From Paenibacillus sp. PL91 (lineage in GTDB: Bacteria > Bacillota > Bacilli > Paenibacillales > Paenibacillaceae): DNA of 64,000 nucleotides. Positions 43,760 to 53,011 of this stretch are shown here, piece after piece. Under the pieces are notes generated by a model. It saw only the letters and a list, made by a program, of their open reading frames with translations. It was not told the origin of the DNA and did not search any database. The stretch covers positions 62,001 to 126,000 of the forward strand of contig NZ_JABBYG020000013.1 of NCBI RefSeq assembly GCF_012935325.2, given 5' to 3'. Made by a program: the position numbers and the translations under genes. Numbering within the stretch: position 1 is the first letter of the stretch; each line of letters opens with the position of its first letter.

Positions 43760-44833
43760 ATGTCGATACTGTGGTTTACGCTGGCTTTCGTATTCTCAGT
43801 CTCTCTAGCGGCCAGATACTTTTCAGTACCAGCAGGGATCGCCCCTTCGCCGATCATACCGAACAGATTTCTCGCTATAGTAGCTGCACTGGCACTCGCT
43901 TTAGTATCCGGCCTGCGATCGAATATTGGAGATACCTATCTGTATATGCACAGCTATACACTAGAAGATTTCTCATGGGAGTCTATCAAGGGCAGCAACG
44001 ATATCGGTTTTAATATTTTGCAGATGCTGTTGAAGCAGATTTCGAATGATCCGCAAATTCTCATATTGACGACTGGAATTGTGACCAATCTGCTTATCGT
44101 TATGGTGCTGTTTAAGTATACGAGATTGTTCGAGCTTAGCGTCTTCTTATACATAACAACGGGTACGTACACCATTTCAATGAACGGCATGAGACAGTTT
44201 CTGGCCGCCGCAATCGTAATGACTGCGACAAAGTTTCTATTAGAGGGCAAATGGAAACCATACATACTCATCGTTGTACTCGCTTCCTTCATTCATCAAA
44301 GCTCGTTGATTATGATTCCTATTTACTTTATCGTGCGCAGAAAAGCATGGACGAGATCGACCGCTATGCTCCTTGGGCTTGCCGTTCTCATTGTCGTTGG
44401 CTTCAATGAATTTTCTGAGCTGCTATTCACAGCGATTAAAGACACCCAGTACAGCAATTATGCATCGTTTGATGAAGGCGGAGCGAACATCCTTAGAGCA
44501 ATCGTCTGGATTATACCGATTGTGATTGCCTATTTTGGCAGAGAAAAATTGAGAAGCCTATTTCCGAAGTCCGATATTATCGTGAATGTCTCGCTGGTAG
44601 GCGTCGTGTTAATGATTATCGCTACGCAAAATTGGATTTTTGCAAGAATGGCTATTTATTTCAATTTGTATCAGCTTATTTTAATCGCTTGGTTAATCAA
44701 GGTGTTTCGCGAGAAGGATCAGAAGCTTATCTATATCGTGATTTTAGTGTTTTATTTCTTATTTTATTTCTATGAAAGCGTCATTGCACTGGGATTGGAT
44801 TACAAAAGTGATTACATAAAATGGCCGTTTTAG
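43760..44833 (+). CDS. epsG: EpsG-family polysaccharide polymerase
   Basis: 357 residues, about ten TM helices. EpsG hallmarks: SGLRSNIGDTYLYMHSY in the first outer loop and NGMRQFLAAAIVM in the middle helix. It is the Wzy-like polymerase of Wzx/Wzy-dependent export, joining repeat units outside the membrane. It is followed 11 bases later by the GT32 gene. Confidence 0.88.
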   Translation: MSILWFTLAFVFSVSLAARYFSVPAGIAPSPIIPNRFLAIVAALALALVSGLRSNIGDTYLYMHSYTLEDFSWESIKGSNDIGFNILQMLLKQISNDPQILILTTGIVTNLLIVMVLFKYTRLFELSVFLYITTGTYTISMNGMRQFLAAAIVMTATKFLLEGKWKPYILIVVLASFIHQSSLIMIPIYFIVRRKAWTRSTAMLLGLAVLIVVGFNEFSELLFTAIKDTQYSNYASFDEGGANILRAIVWIIPIVIAYFGREKLRSLFPKSDIIVNVSLVGVVLMIIATQNWIFARMAIYFNLYQLILIAWLIKVFREKDQKLIYIVILVFYFLFYFYESVIALGLDYKSDYIKWPF

Positions 44834-44844
44834 GAGTGGTGTAA

Positions 44845-45588
44845 ATGAATGCTTCAAGCAAAATACCTCGTATCGTTCATTACTGCTGGTTCGGACGGGG
44901 CGAGAAGCCAAGGAAGATTGAAAAGTGCATGCGCAGCTGGCAAAAGCATTTAGGCGATTACGAACTGATGGAGTGGAACGAGGACAGCTTCGATATTTCG
45001 TCCAACCGCTACGTAAAGGAAGCTTATGAGGCGCGGAAATACGCATTCGTCAGCGATTATGTTCGTCTATATGCGCTTTACAAGCATGGCGGCATTTATT
45101 TGGATACGGATGTTGAGGTTATTAAGCCTTTGAATCCGCTCCATCAGCATGAAGCGTTCTCCGGCTTTGAGGATCAGACCTTTCTGCAATCCGGAACGAT
45201 GGGAGCGGAGAAGGGGCATCCATGGATTAAAGAGCTGCTTGATCATTACGGCAGCCGCAGCTTCCTGCTTCCGGACGGCTCGCTTGATATGACGACCAAC
45301 ACGGCCGTCATTACCGAAATTTGCAGCCGGCATGGCCTCAAGCTGAACGGCGAATATCAAGTGCTGCGTAATGGCGTGACCTTCTATCCGCGAACGTATT
45401 TCAGCCCTTATGACTATATTAACGGAGGAAATTACATCACGAATGACAGCTATACGATTCATCATTTTGCCCAGTCATGGCTTCCTGCCCATGTTCGCCT
45501 TAGAGGAGACGTGAAGCGAGTTGTAAGCCGGGTTGTCGGCCCCAAGATGATTTCAAGGATGAGACAGCTGCTCTCATCGAACGAATAA
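44845..45588 (+). CDS. GT32-type glycosyltransferase
   Basis: 247 residues. The start IPRIVHYCWFGRGEKP, then ARKYAFVSDYVRLYALYKHGGIYLDTDVEVIKPL with the D-x-D donor-metal motif, are the hallmarks of the DXD-containing GT32 capsular family. Soluble, with a basic C-terminus. No ORF of this kind is in the B. subtilis eps operon, so the repeat unit here is probably different. Confidence 0.88.
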   Translation: MNASSKIPRIVHYCWFGRGEKPRKIEKCMRSWQKHLGDYELMEWNEDSFDISSNRYVKEAYEARKYAFVSDYVRLYALYKHGGIYLDTDVEVIKPLNPLHQHEAFSGFEDQTFLQSGTMGAEKGHPWIKELLDHYGSRSFLLPDGSLDMTTNTAVITEICSRHGLKLNGEYQVLRNGVTFYPRTYFSPYDYINGGNYITNDSYTIHHFAQSWLPAHVRLRGDVKRVVSRVVGPKMISRMRQLLSSNE

Positions 45589-45620
45589 GCTCATAGTTTG
45601 CATTTTAGGAGTCCATACTG

Positions 45621-46229
45621 ATGATAAAGCGATTGTTTGATCTTATTGTTTCTAGTATTTTGCTGCTGGCGCTGTCTCCTGTCATTGCTGTGACCGCGAT
45701 ATTGGTTCGGATTAAGCTTGGCTCGCCCATCGTATTTAAGCAGCAGCGTCCTGGCAAGCACGGCGTTCCCTTCTATGTCTATAAATTTCGAACGATGACC
45801 TCGGAGAAGGATAGCCTCGGTCAGCTCCTGCCGGATCACTTAAGGCTTACTGCCTTCGGAAGCCTCATGCGCAAATTCAGCTTGGATGAGCTTCTTCAGC
45901 TCATTAACGTCGTCAAAGGCGAGCTTAGCCTTATTGGACCACGACCGCTGCTTATGGAATATTTGCCGCTTTACAATGAAGAGCAAGCGAAGCGGCATCT
46001 GGTCAAGCCAGGCATAACGGGCTGGGCACAGATTCACGGCAGAAACGATGTCTCGTGGGAAGAACGATTTGAGCGCGACGTATGGTATGTGGAGAATCAA
46101 AGCTTGGCGCTGGATTTAAAGATCTTGCTGCTGACGGTGAAGAAGGTCATTCGGTCCGAGGGCGTATCGAATGCGAATCATGTGACGATGCCGATGTTTC
46201 AAGGAACGACAAGCCATAGTGAAGGATAA
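45621..46229 (+). CDS. epsL: Undecaprenyl-phosphate sugar-phosphate transferase, EpsL-like
   Basis: 202 residues, monotopic phosphoglycosyl transferase of the PglC type. N-terminal membrane helix (LFDLIVSSILLLALSPVIAV), then KFRTM, the Asp-Glu pair in DELLQLINVVKGELSLIGPRPLL, and KPGITGWAQIHGRND. It starts repeat-unit assembly by moving a sugar-1-phosphate, probably diacetylbacillosamine from EpsC/EpsN/EpsM, to the lipid carrier. It is directly followed by an internal terminator. Confidence 0.92.
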   Translation: MIKRLFDLIVSSILLLALSPVIAVTAILVRIKLGSPIVFKQQRPGKHGVPFYVYKFRTMTSEKDSLGQLLPDHLRLTAFGSLMRKFSLDELLQLINVVKGELSLIGPRPLLMEYLPLYNEEQAKRHLVKPGITGWAQIHGRNDVSWEERFERDVWYVENQSLALDLKILLLTVKKVIRSEGVSNANHVTMPMFQGTTSHSEG

Positions 46230-46272
46230 AGCCATTTCTCAAGCAGCGGTTCAGCTTGGGGGATGGCTTTTT
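46227..46272 (+). terminator. Intrinsic terminator inside the eps operon
   Basis: AAAGCCAT-x4-CAAGC / GCTTG-x4-ATGGCTTTTT, starting at the epsL stop codon. A terminator in front of a needed gene (epsN) suggests read-through control, as would be provided by the RNA at 36356-36700. Confidence 0.75.
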
Positions 46273-46306
46273 AATGTGAAAAATATGAAAAAGGATGTGT
46301 AGTTAA

Positions 46307-47488
46307 GTGTCGGCAAATGAAATGAAAAAAATATATTTATCCCCTCCTCATATGAGCGGGAAGGAGAGAAATTATATCGATGAAGCGTTTGAAACCAACT
46401 GGATAGCGCCGCTTGGTCCGAATATAGACGCCTTCGAGAAGCAGCTCGCTGCTTACGCAGGCACTGCGGATGCGGTTGCGGTCAGCTCGGGTACGGCAGC
46501 TATCCATCTATCGCTGCAGCTGCTTGGCGCAGGTGCAGGGGACACGGTATTTTGCTCAAGCTTTACGTTTGTGGCGAGCGCCAATCCGATCCGTTATTGC
46601 GGGGCTGAGCCCGTCTTCATAGATTCTGAGCCGGATACGTGGAATATGTCGCCAGAGGCGCTGCAGCAAGCTTTTGAGGATGCGGATCGTCAAGGAAAGC
46701 TGCCGAAGGCGGTTATCGTCGTTCATCTGTACGGGCAAGTATCGAAAATGGATGAAATTATGAGGCTATGCGAGCAATATGAGGTACCCGTCATCGAGGA
46801 TGCTGCGGAATCGCTCGGCTCCACTTATAAAGGCAAGCAAAGCGGCTCCTTTGGCAAATTTGGCATCTACTCGTTTAACGGGAATAAAATCATTACGACC
46901 TCGGGCGGCGGGATGCTCGTATCAGAGGATGTAGAGCTGCTGCAAAGAGCACGTTTTCTTGCGACGCAAGCGAGGGATGCAGCCGCCCATTATCAGCACA
47001 GCAGCATGGGCTTCAATTATCGAATGAGCAATCTGTTAGCTGGTGTTGGCAGAGCGCAATTAGAGGTTTTGGATGAACGAGTAGCTGCAAGAAGAGCGGT
47101 ATATGAGAACTATGTAGAAGCGTTCGCGAATCGCGCGGGCATCAGCTTTATGCCTGAGTTAACCGGTACAAACTCCAATCGATGGTTGACTGCGATCGTC
47201 ATTGATGAGCAGGAGATGAATACGACGATCGGGGAGCTGCTGGATGCCTTGACGGCTGCCAACATTGAGGCGCGTCCGCTGTGGAAGCCTCTGCATTTGC
47301 AGCCGCTCTTTGAAGGCTGCCAGTTCTACGCGCACGAAGGCGGCGAGTCCGTCTGCGAGCGGTTATTCCAAAGCGGAATTTGTTTGCCGTCCGGTTCTAG
47401 CATGAGCAGCGTGGATCAGGTAAGAGTCGTCGATTGCATGAATAGCGTCTTCGATCGAACAGTAGTTAAAACCGTACAATCGGCATAG
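46307..47488 (+). CDS. epsN: Sugar aminotransferase, EpsN-like (DegT/DnrJ/EryC1)
   Basis: 393 residues. Starts near IYLSPPHMSGKERNYIDEAF and NWIAPLGP as in EpsN. The PLP lysine is in YSFNGNKIITTSGGGMLV. It aminates the 4-keto group of UDP-4-keto-6-deoxy-GlcNAc made by EpsC, using glutamate. The start is probably GTG 46307 with AAAGGA upstream; ATG 46322 is possible. It is the last plus-strand gene of the first operon and converges with epsM. Confidence 0.9.
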   Translation: MSANEMKKIYLSPPHMSGKERNYIDEAFETNWIAPLGPNIDAFEKQLAAYAGTADAVAVSSGTAAIHLSLQLLGAGAGDTVFCSSFTFVASANPIRYCGAEPVFIDSEPDTWNMSPEALQQAFEDADRQGKLPKAVIVVHLYGQVSKMDEIMRLCEQYEVPVIEDAAESLGSTYKGKQSGSFGKFGIYSFNGNKIITTSGGGMLVSEDVELLQRARFLATQARDAAAHYQHSSMGFNYRMSNLLAGVGRAQLEVLDERVAARRAVYENYVEAFANRAGISFMPELTGTNSNRWLTAIVIDEQEMNTTIGELLDALTAANIEARPLWKPLHLQPLFEGCQFYAHEGGESVCERLFQSGICLPSGSSMSSVDQVRVVDCMNSVFDRTVVKTVQSA

Positions 47489-47498
47489 TCGCTCTAGT

Positions 47499-48155
47499 CT
47501 ATAGGTAACGTTCACCCTTCTCACGTGCTCGAATGACTTTCGCCGGCGTGCCGTAAGCGACCTTATAAGATGGAATATCGGTTAAGACCGTAGAGCCTGC
47601 GCCAATAACGGTATGTTCGCCGATCGTTTTGCCGTGAATGATATTCGCGCCAATCGAAACAACGGAATAGTCGCCAATACTGACGCTGCCGCCTGTGGCT
47701 GCCTTTGGAGCGAGCGTAACGAAGCTGCCGAGCGAGGAATCGTGATCGACCGATGTTTGGGAATAGAGTACGCAGTGCTCGCCAATCGTTGTATCGCTAT
47801 TGACGACGCTGCCTGCCATAATGACGGACCCCGCTCCGATCTGAGCGCCTCTTGCAATAGAAGCTGCCGGGTGGATGGCCGTAATAAAGGAAAAGCGCGG
47901 AAGGATGTCAGTGATTTTTGCTGCTACTTTTGAACGTAACCAGGTGTCTCCGATTGCAACGATGCCGCCGCTGATGGAATCGAGGTTAGCTGCAAGCCAG
48001 CTTTTATCGCCTAAAACCTCATAGCCATAAATGGTAGTGCCAGACGGTTTATTGTCGTCCAGCAAGCCCGCGATTCGATACAAGCCCGTTTTCTCTATCG
48101 TATCAATGACGGCCTTCGCATGACCGCTAGCACCATATACAATAATGTTTTGCAT
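47499..48155 (-). CDS. epsM: UDP-amino-sugar acetyltransferase, EpsM/PglD-like
   Basis: 218 residues. N-terminal Rossmann-like UDP-sugar domain (IIVYGASGHAKAVIDTI, GLLDDNKP) and a C-terminal left-handed beta-helix of hexapeptide repeats, with the catalytic-base His in SVDHDSSLG. It acetylates the 4-amino sugar made by EpsN. On the minus strand, AGGAGG is directly followed by an ATG; the next ATG, nine bases on (48155), has the right spacing. It is the only eps biosynthetic gene in the opposite orientation, ending 11 bases from epsN. Confidence 0.92.
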   Translation of the reverse strand: MQNIIVYGASGHAKAVIDTIEKTGLYRIAGLLDDNKPSGTTIYGYEVLGDKSWLAANLDSISGGIVAIGDTWLRSKVAAKITDILPRFSFITAIHPAASIARGAQIGAGSVIMAGSVVNSDTTIGEHCVLYSQTSVDHDSSLGSFVTLAPKAATGGSVSIGDYSVVSIGANIIHGKTIGEHTVIGAGSTVLTDIPSYKVAYGTPAKVIRAREKGERYL

Positions 48156-48258
48156 CAGCTTCATCCTCCTAATTCATTTAATCATGCCTATGGACTCTTC
48201 CATTCTAGCAGAAACAAGCCCTTTTTTGTAAAAGAATAGTGAACATAAGCAATGATGA

Positions 48259-48341
48259 TTGACAGAAATTAGGTAAGGTGATAATCTGTACTTGTGTTCG
48301 TTTTATAGAACAAAATAAACATTTTGTTCGTTATTGGCTAA
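48259..48341 (+). promoter_or_regulatory. Promoter and SinR-type operators of the second operon
   Basis: TTGACA (48259-48264) with TGATAAT or TAATCT as -10 (48279-48287). Just downstream is GTTCGTTTTATAGAAC (48296-48311), the GTTC-N8-GAAC pattern, and then a half-site GTTCGTTA starting at 48326. Repressor bound here would sit on the transcript start. The region also holds the start of epsM on the other strand. Confidence 0.7.
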
Positions 48342-48361
48342 TTAGTATGAAGGAGATATTC

Positions 48362-49558
48362 ATGAATAACAACGTCACTCTCCATAAGGAAGATCTCTCT
48401 GGCGAATTGCGATTAATGCTTGCCTTTCTCTCGTCAGACGATGAGGCCGATCAGTCCTTTGATTATCAGGAGCTGCTGCAAAACGCAGATTGGGACCGAT
48501 TTATCGAGCTGGCAAGGCATCATCGGGTATTCCCTACTGTCAATCGCAAGCTTCAGGAGCTGAAATCAGCGGAGGTCCCGATATTTGTCACCCAAATGTT
48601 TCAACGTGACTATTATCGCAATACGCTGCTGATGCTTACGCTCAGCGGCGAGATGGAGCAGCTTGCCAAGGAATTTTCCGAGCGTGGGCTGCGTTCGCTG
48701 TTTTTGAAGGGGCCGGTCATTGCTGCCGATTTATATGGAGATGTATCGCTGCGCACCTCTTGTGACCTCGATCTCCTTATTCCGCTCAAGGAGCTGGACC
48801 ATGCAGAAGCGCTTCTAGTATCCCTTGGGTACGAGAAGGATGAATATATTGTTTCGGTGCTGAATGATTGGAAGTGGAGACATCATCATACGACCTTTGT
48901 GCATCCGAAAAAGGGAATTAAGGTCGAGCTTCATTGGCGTTTAAATCCTGCTCCGTCTAAGGAGCCAAGTTTTAATGATCTTTGGAGCCGCAAGCGCAAA
49001 AGCGCATTGATCAACCGTCCGATTTATTATCTCGGAAGAGAAGATTTGTTTATGTTCCTTGTATCGCACGGAGCTCGGCACGGCTGGTCAAGGCTTCGAT
49101 GGCTGCTGGACATCAAGCAGCTCGTGAATCAGAAGATGGATTGGCCAAAGCTTACGAAGCTGCTGAGGAAGCATAACTATTCCCATATTGGCGGGCAGGC
49201 ACTGCTTCTGGCGGCACGCCTGCTGTCGCTGCCGCTCCGCAATGAGATGAAGCCGCTGCTTGCGGGAAGGAAAGCGCATTGGCTCGCGGAGGATGCGATG
49301 TTCTATATTTATCGGCTGGTCAATTTGCATTCCCCGCCGATAGCGGAAGAAATAAGACGCTACCATAAACGGTATCTTTTTACCCTGCTGACGATACCGC
49401 AAAAAATACAGTTTATTGCAAGCTTTATGTTTCCTTATGCGGAGGATGCGGAAACTCTTCCTCTCCCTAAGGCGCTGCATTTCTTGTATTTTCCGCTCCG
49501 TCCGTTTTTGTGGGGATGGAGGAAAATGAAAACCAATGCTGCAGCCTCCAAAGATTGA
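48362..49558 (+). CDS. Nucleotidyltransferase-like protein (NTP_transf_5 family)
   Basis: 398 residues. The pol-beta-type motif is visible: LRSLFLKGPVIAADLYGD, then LRTSCDLDLLIPLKELDHAE (D-x-D pair), as in the uncharacterised nucleotidyltransferases common in capsule, biofilm and lasso-peptide loci. Long helical C-terminal part with HGWSRLRWLLDIKQL. Its function in such loci is not known. AAGGAG at 48350-48355 gives ATG 48362; the open frame extends upstream over the promoter and operators. First gene of the second eps operon. Confidence 0.8.
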   Translation: MNNNVTLHKEDLSGELRLMLAFLSSDDEADQSFDYQELLQNADWDRFIELARHHRVFPTVNRKLQELKSAEVPIFVTQMFQRDYYRNTLLMLTLSGEMEQLAKEFSERGLRSLFLKGPVIAADLYGDVSLRTSCDLDLLIPLKELDHAEALLVSLGYEKDEYIVSVLNDWKWRHHHTTFVHPKKGIKVELHWRLNPAPSKEPSFNDLWSRKRKSALINRPIYYLGREDLFMFLVSHGARHGWSRLRWLLDIKQLVNQKMDWPKLTKLLRKHNYSHIGGQALLLAARLLSLPLRNEMKPLLAGRKAHWLAEDAMFYIYRLVNLHSPPIAEEIRRYHKRYLFTLLTIPQKIQFIASFMFPYAEDAETLPLPKALHFLYFPLRPFLWGWRKMKTNAAASKD

Positions 49559-49580
49559 TTTTTTAAGTAAGGAGAAAACA

Positions 49581-50801
49581 ATGAAAAAATGGCTTATTGC
49601 TTCCTATGATATGGAGGTCGGGGGTGTCGAGCGAAGCCTCGCGGGCATGCTGGATGAGTTTCAATATGATTCCTTTCATGTCGAATTAATGCTGTATCGG
49701 CATAAAGGAGATTTCATGACCCTCCTAAATGATAAAGCGAAGCTTCTTGATGAGATTCCGCAATATGCTACTTTCAGAAAGGGCATTGGGAGCCTATTGC
49801 TATCGAAGCAGCTGCATTTAGGCATTGCTCGCCTTTTATCTAAATTTCATGCCCGGCTCATTGGCCGAATGAAGGAAGTACCCGAATCGGGTTATATTCA
49901 GCAGCAGCTCATGTGGAAGTATGCCCTGCCTTTCCTTCCTAAGCTATCGGCTGAATATGATGTAGCGATCAGCTACTTGTGGCCGCACTATTTTGTAGCG
50001 GACAAAGTTAAAGCAAATAAGAAATGTGCGTGGATACATACTGACTTTTCTACCGTCCATACCCTTCGCGAGATGGATTTGAAGATGTGGAATAAATTCG
50101 ACCATATTATCGCGGTTTCCGATGCATGCAGAGAATCATTTTTAGACAAGTACCCTACTTTGAGAAATAAGACGATTGTGATCGAGAACATGATGTCGCC
50201 CGAGTTCATTAGGAGCATGGCGTCCGAGAAGCTGGCTGTTAATCCGATGGTGTCGGATAAGCGGTTCAAGCTGCTCACAGTAGGCAGATTGTCCCATGCG
50301 AAAGGAATCGATAATGCCGTTAAAGCACTCAAGCTGCTTGCCGATCAAGGCTATGATGATATCGTCTGGTACGTTGTTGGCTACGGTGGCGACGAACCGA
50401 TGATTCAAAGCCTGATTGCGGAATATAACCTGCAGGACCGTTTTATTCTGCTTGGCAAGCAAATTAATCCGTATCCCTATATTGAAGCTTGCGATGTATA
50501 CGTGCAGCCATCCAGATACGAAGGGAAAGCAGTGACGGTTACGGAAGCGAAAATATTAGGAAAGCCCATTGTCATAACGAATTACTCGACTGCCAGCAGC
50601 CAGGTCAGCAATGAGATTGACGGCGTTATTTCCGAATTATCCGTCGAGGGGATCGCGGATGGGATAGCAAGGCTCTATCAGGATCCGGAGCTAAGGGAGC
50701 GGCTTTCCAAAAATTGCGCAGACGTCGATTATGGTAATCGCCATGAGCTCGATAAGCTTTATAGCCTGTTTCAACCCTTTGAGAGGAGCATTGCGAAGTG
50801 A
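49581..50801 (+). CDS. GT4 glycosyltransferase
   Basis: 406 residues from ATG 49581 (AAGGAG upstream). N-terminus WLIASYDMEVGGVERSLAGML, a His-centred NKKCAWIHTDFS stretch, and the donor motif with E-x7-E in SRYEGKAVTVTEAKILGKPIV. The same overall plan (including a KKxxWxHxDY-like stretch and an ALNF-type middle) occurs in the two GT4 genes at 53012 and 54217, so the three are paralogues. Overlaps the next gene by four bases. Confidence 0.88.
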   Translation: MKKWLIASYDMEVGGVERSLAGMLDEFQYDSFHVELMLYRHKGDFMTLLNDKAKLLDEIPQYATFRKGIGSLLLSKQLHLGIARLLSKFHARLIGRMKEVPESGYIQQQLMWKYALPFLPKLSAEYDVAISYLWPHYFVADKVKANKKCAWIHTDFSTVHTLREMDLKMWNKFDHIIAVSDACRESFLDKYPTLRNKTIVIENMMSPEFIRSMASEKLAVNPMVSDKRFKLLTVGRLSHAKGIDNAVKALKLLADQGYDDIVWYVVGYGGDEPMIQSLIAEYNLQDRFILLGKQINPYPYIEACDVYVQPSRYEGKAVTVTEAKILGKPIVITNYSTASSQVSNEIDGVISELSVEGIADGIARLYQDPELRERLSKNCADVDYGNRHELDKLYSLFQPFERSIAK

Positions 50802-51850
50802 GTATGAAGCTAAGTGTGATTATTCCGGTCTACAACGCTGAGCCTTATATTAAACGTTGCATAGACTCTCTCTTGAAGCAGACTATAGAAGATTACGAGC
50901 TTATTTTTGTAAACGACGGCTCTACTGACAATAGCAAGGAAATCATTGAACATTATCAGAAAAATAACGCTCAGATCCTATTAATTAACCAAGGCAACAA
51001 GGGAGTCAGCCTGGCGAGGAATGCTGGCTTGGCTGCCGCTTCGGGAGAATATGTCGGCTTCGTTGACGCAGACGATGACATTGAGCCGGATATGTATGAA
51101 AAGCTCTACGCTGCTGCTAAATCAGGAGATTGCGATGTTGTGGTCTCAAACTTCGAAAGTGAGCTTAATGGGCATTATCTGATTACGAGATATCCATTCC
51201 CCGTTGATGTCGTTCTAAGCGCTGCTGATATCCAAAAACAAATATTGCCCTTCTTCTTAAAGAGCGAGCAATTAAATACAGCTTGCAACAAAATATACCG
51301 GAACGCACTCATTCAAGAGCATGAGATTGTATTTCCTGCAAAGGTAGCGCTTGGCGAGGATGGGATATTTAATATTTATTTCTTTAGCCATGCAAGGAAG
51401 CTTAAATATGTGGATTACACCGGTTACCATTACCGCGAGACGGCCGAGAGCGCGACTAGAAATGTCGCCGTGAAAGATTATTTTGGGCGTGCCGTCGAGG
51501 TGTATGCAGCAGAGCTTCCTTCATGCTATTTGAACGCCATGAGCGGAGCAAGCATCCAGCAATTGAAAGCCGTCAAGCTGATTCACAGCGTAATGGCCTA
51601 CATTCATATTTATCTGGAGCCTTCATCAAATATGCGATTCGCAGACAAGATTCATTATGTGAAACGAATGATCCTGCATCCGGATGTAAGGAAGGCTTTG
51701 CCTGTCTACGTTAACGAAATGAATGGGGAATTAGGCCATTATCAAAAAGCACTATTGTATCTGATTAATCAAAAATCATTGCTTGGCATTTATTTCATAA
51801 CAGCATACAGCAGATTCAGAAATAGAAAAGCGCGGGGGATAATCATATGA
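50798..51850 (+). CDS. GT2 glycosyltransferase
   Basis: 350 residues from GTG 50798 with GAGAGGAG nine bases upstream. GT-A signatures: LSVIIPVYNAEPYIKRCIDSLLKQ, FVNDGSTDNS, GNKGVSLARNAGL and the DXD-type FVDADDDIEPD. The best general match in eps loci is the EpsH/EpsJ type. It is translationally coupled on both sides (4-base overlaps). Confidence 0.88.
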   Translation: MSMKLSVIIPVYNAEPYIKRCIDSLLKQTIEDYELIFVNDGSTDNSKEIIEHYQKNNAQILLINQGNKGVSLARNAGLAAASGEYVGFVDADDDIEPDMYEKLYAAAKSGDCDVVVSNFESELNGHYLITRYPFPVDVVLSAADIQKQILPFFLKSEQLNTACNKIYRNALIQEHEIVFPAKVALGEDGIFNIYFFSHARKLKYVDYTGYHYRETAESATRNVAVKDYFGRAVEVYAAELPSCYLNAMSGASIQQLKAVKLIHSVMAYIHIYLEPSSNMRFADKIHYVKRMILHPDVRKALPVYVNEMNGELGHYQKALLYLINQKSLLGIYFITAYSRFRNRKARGIII

Positions 51851-53004
51851 AAATAATGATGTTTGCTCATAATGGCAGTTTGAATAGAGGCTGTGAAGCG
51901 ATCGTTCGCTCTTCCACAGCGATTTTGAAGGAGCGGATAAAGGACGCCAAAGTGTATTTAGCCTCAGATCAACCGGAAACCGATCAAATAATAGCTAAGC
52001 TGGACGGCATTTACGATGGCTCTAAATTAGAAATAAAAAAATATTCCTATGACTGGTTCCTTTCTTCATTAAAGGTAAAGCTGTACCAGGATGAATCCTA
52101 TGCGCTTGGGAAGATTCATCATAATATTATAAAAAATATTAAAGATATGGATGTTTGCTTATCGATCGGCGGAGACAACTATTGCTATGGCGAGCAGCCA
52201 GGCTGGTATGAAATTGATAGGCGGGTAAAGGAGCAAGGCAAAAAGCTAGTACTGTGGGGCTGCTCCATCGGGGAAGAAGACATGTCGGAGAGAAAGCTGG
52301 AGGATTTAAAGCTCTTTGATCTTATTTTATCCCGTGAATCACTGACCTACAATATGCTTGTAGGCAAGGGGTTAAAGAACGTAAAGCTATGTGCCGACCC
52401 TGCATTCACGATGGAGAAAGAAGAGCTGGCTCTGCCAACGGGCTGGCAGGAAGGAAATACAGTGGGCCTAAACTTCAGCCCGCTTGTATGGAAACGAAAT
52501 AAACAATCACAGGCTGCGATTGATGAATTGATTCGGCATATTTTGGAGAAAACCGATATGACGATTGCTTTAACTCCTCACGTTATTATTGATGGAAACA
52601 ATGATTATGAGGTATTGAAAAGCTATTACGAGACTTACAAGCATACGGGAAGAGTCATCCTCTTGCCGGATCATTTAACAGCGATTCAGTATAAAGGCTA
52701 TATCGCGAGGATGAGGTTCTTTATTGGCGCGCGTACGCACGCTACTATTGCCGCATACTCGAACTACGTGCCGACTATGGTACTAGGGTACAGCGTGAAG
52801 TCCAAAGGAATAGCAAAAGATATTTTTGGAGAAGAAAAGCTGGTGCTTGGTATCGAGCAAATATCGAACAGCGTCCTCTTGATCCAGAAATTCGACGAAA
52901 TGGTTCGAGAAGAGGAAGCGCTCATAAAGAAGCTCAAGCAGGAAATTCCAGGCATTCAGAAGATGTCTTATAAAGCGGTCGATTATTTATCCGGTCTGGC
53001 ATGA
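51847..53004 (+). CDS. Polysaccharide pyruvyl transferase
   Basis: 385 residues. It adds a ketal-linked pyruvate to a sugar of the repeat unit, giving the polymer negative charge. Family marks: MFAHNGSLNRGCEAIVRSS at the start, LSIGGDNYCYG, LWGCSIGEE, and in the second Rossmann half VGLNFSPLVWK and FFIGARTHATIAAYS. EpsI and EpsO in B. subtilis belong to the same family, but this one has no clear orthologue status. Confidence 0.88.
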   Translation: MKIMMFAHNGSLNRGCEAIVRSSTAILKERIKDAKVYLASDQPETDQIIAKLDGIYDGSKLEIKKYSYDWFLSSLKVKLYQDESYALGKIHHNIIKNIKDMDVCLSIGGDNYCYGEQPGWYEIDRRVKEQGKKLVLWGCSIGEEDMSERKLEDLKLFDLILSRESLTYNMLVGKGLKNVKLCADPAFTMEKEELALPTGWQEGNTVGLNFSPLVWKRNKQSQAAIDELIRHILEKTDMTIALTPHVIIDGNNDYEVLKSYYETYKHTGRVILLPDHLTAIQYKGYIARMRFFIGARTHATIAAYSNYVPTMVLGYSVKSKGIAKDIFGEEKLVLGIEQISNSVLLIQKFDEMVREEEALIKKLKQEIPGIQKMSYKAVDYLSGLA

Positions 53005-53011
53005 GGTGAGC

